A stretch of 15,480 nt of DNA. It comes from JBEATZ01 sp041178545. Lineage in GTDB: Bacteria > Planctomycetota > UBA1135 > UBA2386. The DNA lies in the NCBI GenBank assembly GCA_041178545.1, contig JBEGVB010000013.1:1-15480 (forward strand), written 5' to 3'. Position numbers and translations under genes: made by a program. Positions 13,401-15,480 of the stretch are shown here, in pieces (position 1 is the first letter of the stretch; each line of letters begins with the position of its first letter). Below the pieces are notes generated by a model. That model was not told the DNA's origin. It searched no databases and saw nothing but the letters and a program-made list of their open reading frames with translations.

Positions 13401-13716
13401 TGTTGCGCTGCTCGACCTTGGAGCGCGCCACCATGAACACCGCGTACCTGCCGTCGGCCGAGAACCGGACACCCTCGCCGAGCGGGTGGCGCCACACGGT
13501 GTCGGACTGCGTCGAACGCACCTCGAGCACGCCGTCCCCCCACTGGGGCTCGACCTGGTACGCAACCCACTTGCCGTCCAGCGACAGCGTGGTGGCACGG
13601 AGCGACTTCCAGCCGTCGTAGTCGTCGTGGGAGAGGGCGCGCTGGGCGGGCGCCAGTGCGGCGAGGACGAGGGCAGCCAGTGCTGCGCGGAGCATGGGGA
13701 ACGGCTTCGGGTTCAT
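10432..13716 (-). CDS. Exported S9 family (prolyl oligopeptidase / DPP-type) serine peptidase with low-complexity inserts
   Basis: S9 peptidases pair a beta-propeller with an alpha/beta-hydrolase domain and cleave short peptides. The ATG at 13716 gives 1094 residues with a signal peptide ending about APAQ (residues 22-25). Propeller repeats follow, with phrases such as RFSADGRYAVFMV and NSPGGRYLLWFG. The hydrolase domain begins near GVLVKPDGFDPARKYPMMVYFY. The triad is Ser880 in GHSWGGYQ, Asp969 in HNDQDGAVPW and His1001 in GEGHGLRK. The protein is longer than usual S9 enzymes (about 700-850) because of Lys/Glu/Ala/Pro/Gly-rich inserts at about 101-185 and 220-300 and a similar tail after 1060. 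The reading frame stays open for 581 codons upstream of this ATG, but that part is antisense to the hydrolase gene. No strong ribosome site is seen. Substrate unknown. Confidence 0.93.
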   Translation of the reverse strand: MNPKPFPMLRAALAALVLAALAPAQRALSHDDYDGWKSLRATTLSLDGKWVAYQVEPQWGDGVLEVRSTQSDTVWRHPLGEGVRFSADGRYAVFMVARSKVEQRNKQLEELKKKAKEKKEGGAAAAAEAKEETPAQAPAEPAVQRPEGGRRGGAGGRGGRAGGGRPGAAPAGSPAPAAPAEDTTRSMAVLDLATGKVELVERVKGFTLGEESNLLVYHLEKPAPKKEEPKKEETPKQEEAAKQEGAPAAEPAKEPAKEPAPAETKPAAEAPVAAGGEAKPAQPARKEPPKVDPLEKKRKEGTVLVLRDLTGARPEQRIEDVVGHGTTRKEQWIWYHTSAKKPKEGQTHGLFAVPGAGGDAVVVLAGFADYGSITSDRSGKVLAFTSTKEDFAAEKPKSDLYVWRGTAEPAQRVLHEGTQGFPQGRLLGTSASFTRDGQKLTVSFGLPPEDEVPQVLADEKVVLDVWHWDDPLIQTAQAKNPSALRRGSWSAVLDLADGSLRVLGDDAVESFRLLGPDGAYAVGSDGDAYRKLSTWDGRYEDVYLTEVKSGVRTRVLERLRGNVSNSPGGRYLLWFGEDRNWWTLDTASRQVRNLTASIGIDFHQSDDDTPQPDPAQGVCGWTSGDQHVVLYDEFDLWRVEVATGKAECLTAGAGRAKKVRYRHSPLPRDDDEDDGSLPAELLLGALDTETMAEGYAIASRDAVGAPVQVVMVQRNIGELRKAKQADLYAFTLSTFSTCPDLWVCSRDMKDLRRLTDVNPQQKDIRWGKAELVHWVNGDGKRLKGVLVKPDGFDPARKYPMMVYFYEKLSQNLHNYVAPAPGTSPNAAYYVSNGYLWFMPDIVYDEGYPGESAVKCVVSGVQHLIAQGFVDEKAIGAAGHSWGGYQTAFLVTRTNIFKAVESGAPVCNMLSAYGGIRYETGISRQFQYEMTQSRIGGTPWQFPLRYHENSPIHFADKVQTPVLILHNDQDGAVPWTQGIEYFMALRRLDKETYLFNYVGEGHGLRKRQNMKDWSRRMSEYFDHHLRGAQRPQWMEQGVPFHERDREKLATTPSYHEVRKAVEEAKPAEKPAESPAGEAPAAGEPAAKPESSGGAK
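12817..13059 (-). other. Second low-complexity insert of the S9 peptidase (Lys/Glu/Pro/Ala-rich)
   Basis: Residues 220-300 consist mostly of Lys, Glu, Pro and Ala in short repeats such as PKKEEPKKEE and EPAKEPAKEPAP. They interrupt the propeller between YHLEK and GTVLVLRD, two strands that would otherwise be adjacent. It is probably a long disordered loop in the exported enzyme. Confidence 0.8.
13162..13416 (-). other. First low-complexity insert of the S9 peptidase (coiled-coil then Gly/Arg-rich)
   Basis: Residues 101-185 run from a Lys/Glu helix (QLEELKKKAKEKKEGG) through Ala/Glu/Pro to a Gly/Arg-rich stretch (GGRRGGAGGRGGRAGGGRPG) and a Pro/Ala end. It separates the propeller strands YAVFMVAR and RSMAVLDL. 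Its composition differs from the second insert, so the two are not simple copies. Confidence 0.8.
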
Positions 13717-13860
13717 GTCGTTGCCTTGGGACGAGGAACTGCCGGCCAGGGGAGCCGGGCGCGGCGGGATCTTACGCAGGAGACGGCCCGGGCGTTGGCA
13801 ACGATCCTGTGCCGTCGGGCCGCGGTTGCGTCCGCAGCTGGTGACCCGCATCGTGTTGCG
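13717..13860. promoter_or_regulatory. Divergent intergenic region between S9 peptidase and glycoside hydrolase
   Basis: The 144 bases between divergent starts should hold both promoters. On the minus strand TAAGAT at 13774-13769, about 50 bases before the peptidase ATG, could be a -10 box. The nearest TTGCCA is 21 bases upstream of it, too far for a standard sigma-70 promoter. No operator palindrome is recognised. Confidence 0.3.
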
Positions 13861-15480
13861 ATGCGGCACCGCCTCGCCCCGGCCTTCCTCCTCGCGGCAC
13901 TCGCAGCGGTCGGCAGGTCCCCGTCCCAGGACTTCCTCGTCGACCCCTCCCCGCACGTGGCTCGCGCCACGGCGAGCCCGGACGGCAAGGACCTGGTCCT
14001 CGACAACGGCTTGTTGCGTGCCGCCTTCCGGCTCACGCCGGATGCAGCCCTCGTGTCCCTCCGCCAGGGCCCGCACGGCGAGGAGCTGGTGCGCTCGGTG
14101 CGCCCCTTCGGCACCCTCACCCTCGACGGCAAGGAGGTCCCGGTCGGCGGCCTCACGGGGCAGCCCAACCACGCATTCCTGCTGCCACAGTGGCTCGACA
14201 CCATGCAGCCGGACCCAGCCGCGTTCCACTTCGAGAAGCTCGAACAGGGCCCGGTCACCGAACGGTTCGCGTGGAAGCGCGTGCGTCACGCCGCGCCCGA
14301 TGCCGTCTGGCCGCCGCGCGGCATCCACCTGCGCCTCCACTTCCGCGCACCCGAGAGCCTCGCAGCGGGCTTGCGTGCCACGGTGCACTTCGAGCTGTAC
14401 GACGGGTTGCCGCTCTGGTGCCAGTGGATCGAGCTGCACAACGGCACAGGGGCTGCCGTCGACGTCGACGGCTTCCGCTCCGTGCGGCTTGCCGTGGTGG
14501 AGCCGGAGTCGCGCGTCGACGAGATGCGCACCGACGTGCGGTTGCCCAACCTGCACGTGGAGACCGACTTCGCCTTCCATGCCATGAACGGCCTCGACGG
14601 CGGCTCCCACTGCGTGCGGTGGACCACCGACCCGCTCTACGAGACGCAGGTCAACTACGAGCGCAAGACGCGCTGCCTGCTGGACGTGGGACCGGACGTC
14701 GGACCGGACCAGACCGTGGCTGCAGGCACGTCGTTCCGCACCTTCCGCACCTGGGTCCTCGCATACGACAGCGAGGACCGCACCCGCCGGACGCTCACCC
14801 TCTGCCGCACCTACCGCACCCTCGCACCCTGGGCAACCGAGAACCCCCTCATGATGCACGTGCGCAGCGCCGACCCGGCTGCAGTGCGCCTGGCAGTCGA
14901 CCAGTGTGCCGAGGTCGGGTTCGAGATGGTGATCCTCACGTTCGGGAGCGGATTCGACATCGAGGACGAGAGCCCGGCAAACCTCGCACGCTGGCAGGAA
15001 CTCCGCGCCCACGCGGCATCCAAGGGCATCGAGCTGGGCGGCTACTCGCTGCTCAGCAGCCGACGCATCCAGCCCGACCAGGACAACTGCATCAACCCTG
15101 CGACCGGCAAGCCGGGCGGCCAGGTGTTCGGGCACGCACCCGCCCTCGCCTCGGGCTGGGGCCAGACCTACTTCCGCAGGCTGTACCAGTTCTTCGAGCG
15201 CACGGGCTTCGACCTGCTCGAGCACGACGGCAGCTACCCGGGCGACGTCGATGCCGCCACAAGGCCGCCGTCGCAGAAGGGCCTTGCCGACTCGCAGTGG
15301 GTCCAGTTCGGCATCATCCGCGACTTCTACCAGTGGTGCAGGGGCCGCGGCGTCTACCTCAACGTGCCCGACTGGTACTTCCTCAACGGCGCCAGCAAGA
15401 CGGGCATGGGCTACCGCGAGACCAACTGGTCGCTGCCGCGGGCCCAGCAGGTGCTCCACGCGCGCCAGAACCTGTTCGAC
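13861..15480 (+). CDS. Secreted glycoside hydrolase, GH36/alpha-galactosidase-like, C-terminus cut by window
   Basis: The visible 540 residues begin with a signal peptide (about 1-22, hydrophobic AFLLAALAAVG, then SQ). An N-terminal beta-rich domain follows (about 23-310), with DLVLDNGLLRAAFRL typical of the supersandwich of GH36-like enzymes, where substrate-derived ends are sensed. A TIM barrel starts at about 329 (PLMMHV), with the alternating helix AAVRLAVDQCAEVGFEMVIL and the strand FDLLEHDGSYPGD. There Asp456 sits at the end of a barrel strand, where the nucleophile of clan GH-D enzymes lies. The acid/base residue and the rest of the barrel lie beyond the window or cannot be placed. The family call is from overall pattern and is moderate; the linkage cleaved is unknown. 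ATG 13861 is chosen because it directly starts the signal peptide. It diverges from the S9 gene. Confidence 0.7.
   Translation, partial: MRHRLAPAFLLAALAAVGRSPSQDFLVDPSPHVARATASPDGKDLVLDNGLLRAAFRLTPDAALVSLRQGPHGEELVRSVRPFGTLTLDGKEVPVGGLTGQPNHAFLLPQWLDTMQPDPAAFHFEKLEQGPVTERFAWKRVRHAAPDAVWPPRGIHLRLHFRAPESLAAGLRATVHFELYDGLPLWCQWIELHNGTGAAVDVDGFRSVRLAVVEPESRVDEMRTDVRLPNLHVETDFAFHAMNGLDGGSHCVRWTTDPLYETQVNYERKTRCLLDVGPDVGPDQTVAAGTSFRTFRTWVLAYDSEDRTRRTLTLCRTYRTLAPWATENPLMMHVRSADPAAVRLAVDQCAEVGFEMVILTFGSGFDIEDESPANLARWQELRAHAASKGIELGGYSLLSSRRIQPDQDNCINPATGKPGGQVFGHAPALASGWGQTYFRRLYQFFERTGFDLLEHDGSYPGDVDAATRPPSQKGLADSQWVQFGIIRDFYQWCRGRGVYLNVPDWYFLNGASKTGMGYRETNWSLPRAQQVLHARQNLFD

Noticed and set aside
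13769..13798. Sigma-70-like promoter for the S9 gene (TTGCCA and TAAGAT)
   Set aside because: The 21-base spacer is too long. It is kept only as a weak mention of a possible -10 box.
13717..15459. Open 581-codon minus-strand extension ahead of the S9 peptidase ATG
   Set aside because: It is fully antisense to the signal-peptide-led glycoside hydrolase, has no family resemblance, and the S9 signal peptide begins exactly at 13716. Long antisense frames are expected at this GC content.

Overview
The window is GC-rich (about 70% by eye), densely coded bacterial chromosome. It carries a metal-type RND efflux locus preceded by a small Cys/His-rich protein, a CotH-like protein, a DUF2752 protein, GYF_2-domain membrane proteins, a lysine/glutamate/alanine-rich S9 peptidase and a secreted glycoside hydrolase. 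Together with frequent GTG starts and weak Shine-Dalgarno signals, this best fits a Planctomycetota-like organism. That is an inference from gene content, because no taxonomic marker gene is present. I see no rRNA, tRNA, CRISPR array or insertion sequence.

Layout. (1) 1-2634, minus strand: a small exported Cys/His-rich protein, a TolC-family outer-membrane lipoprotein and a periplasmic adaptor cut by the window edge. They form one efflux operon, probably for metal cations. (2) 2741-4315, plus strand: an exported CotH-family protein with an added C-terminal beta-sandwich. It converges stop-to-stop, with no spacer, on a compact aspartyl/asparaginyl beta-hydroxylase-like protein (4316-4822, minus). 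Behind that is an Rpn/YhgA-type PD-(D/E)XK nuclease (4924-5961, minus) with a glycine/arginine/glutamate repeat tail. (3) 6049-9707, plus strand: a tightly coupled five-gene operon of membrane proteins. It encodes a DUF2752 protein, two tandem paralogues with a membrane hairpin, coiled coil, proline-rich linker and GYF_2 domain, an unrecognised single-pass protein, and a CPBP glutamic protease with an N-terminal zinc-ribbon-like knuckle. A lipoprotein glutathione peroxidase follows (9751-10347). (4) 10432-13716, minus strand: an exported S9 prolyl-oligopeptidase-family enzyme of 1094 residues with large low-complexity inserts. It diverges from a secreted GH36-like glycoside hydrolase (13861 to the window end, partial).

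The most interesting unit is the 6049-9707 operon. Three genes overlap the preceding one and one follows after a 9-base gap. All products are membrane-anchored, two carry proline-motif-binding-type GYF domains, and the next protein carries a PPPPW sequence just before its membrane helix. This suggests, but does not show, a membrane assembly held together by GYF-proline contacts and linked to an intramembrane protease. The remaining genes are recognisable families in ordinary arrangements.
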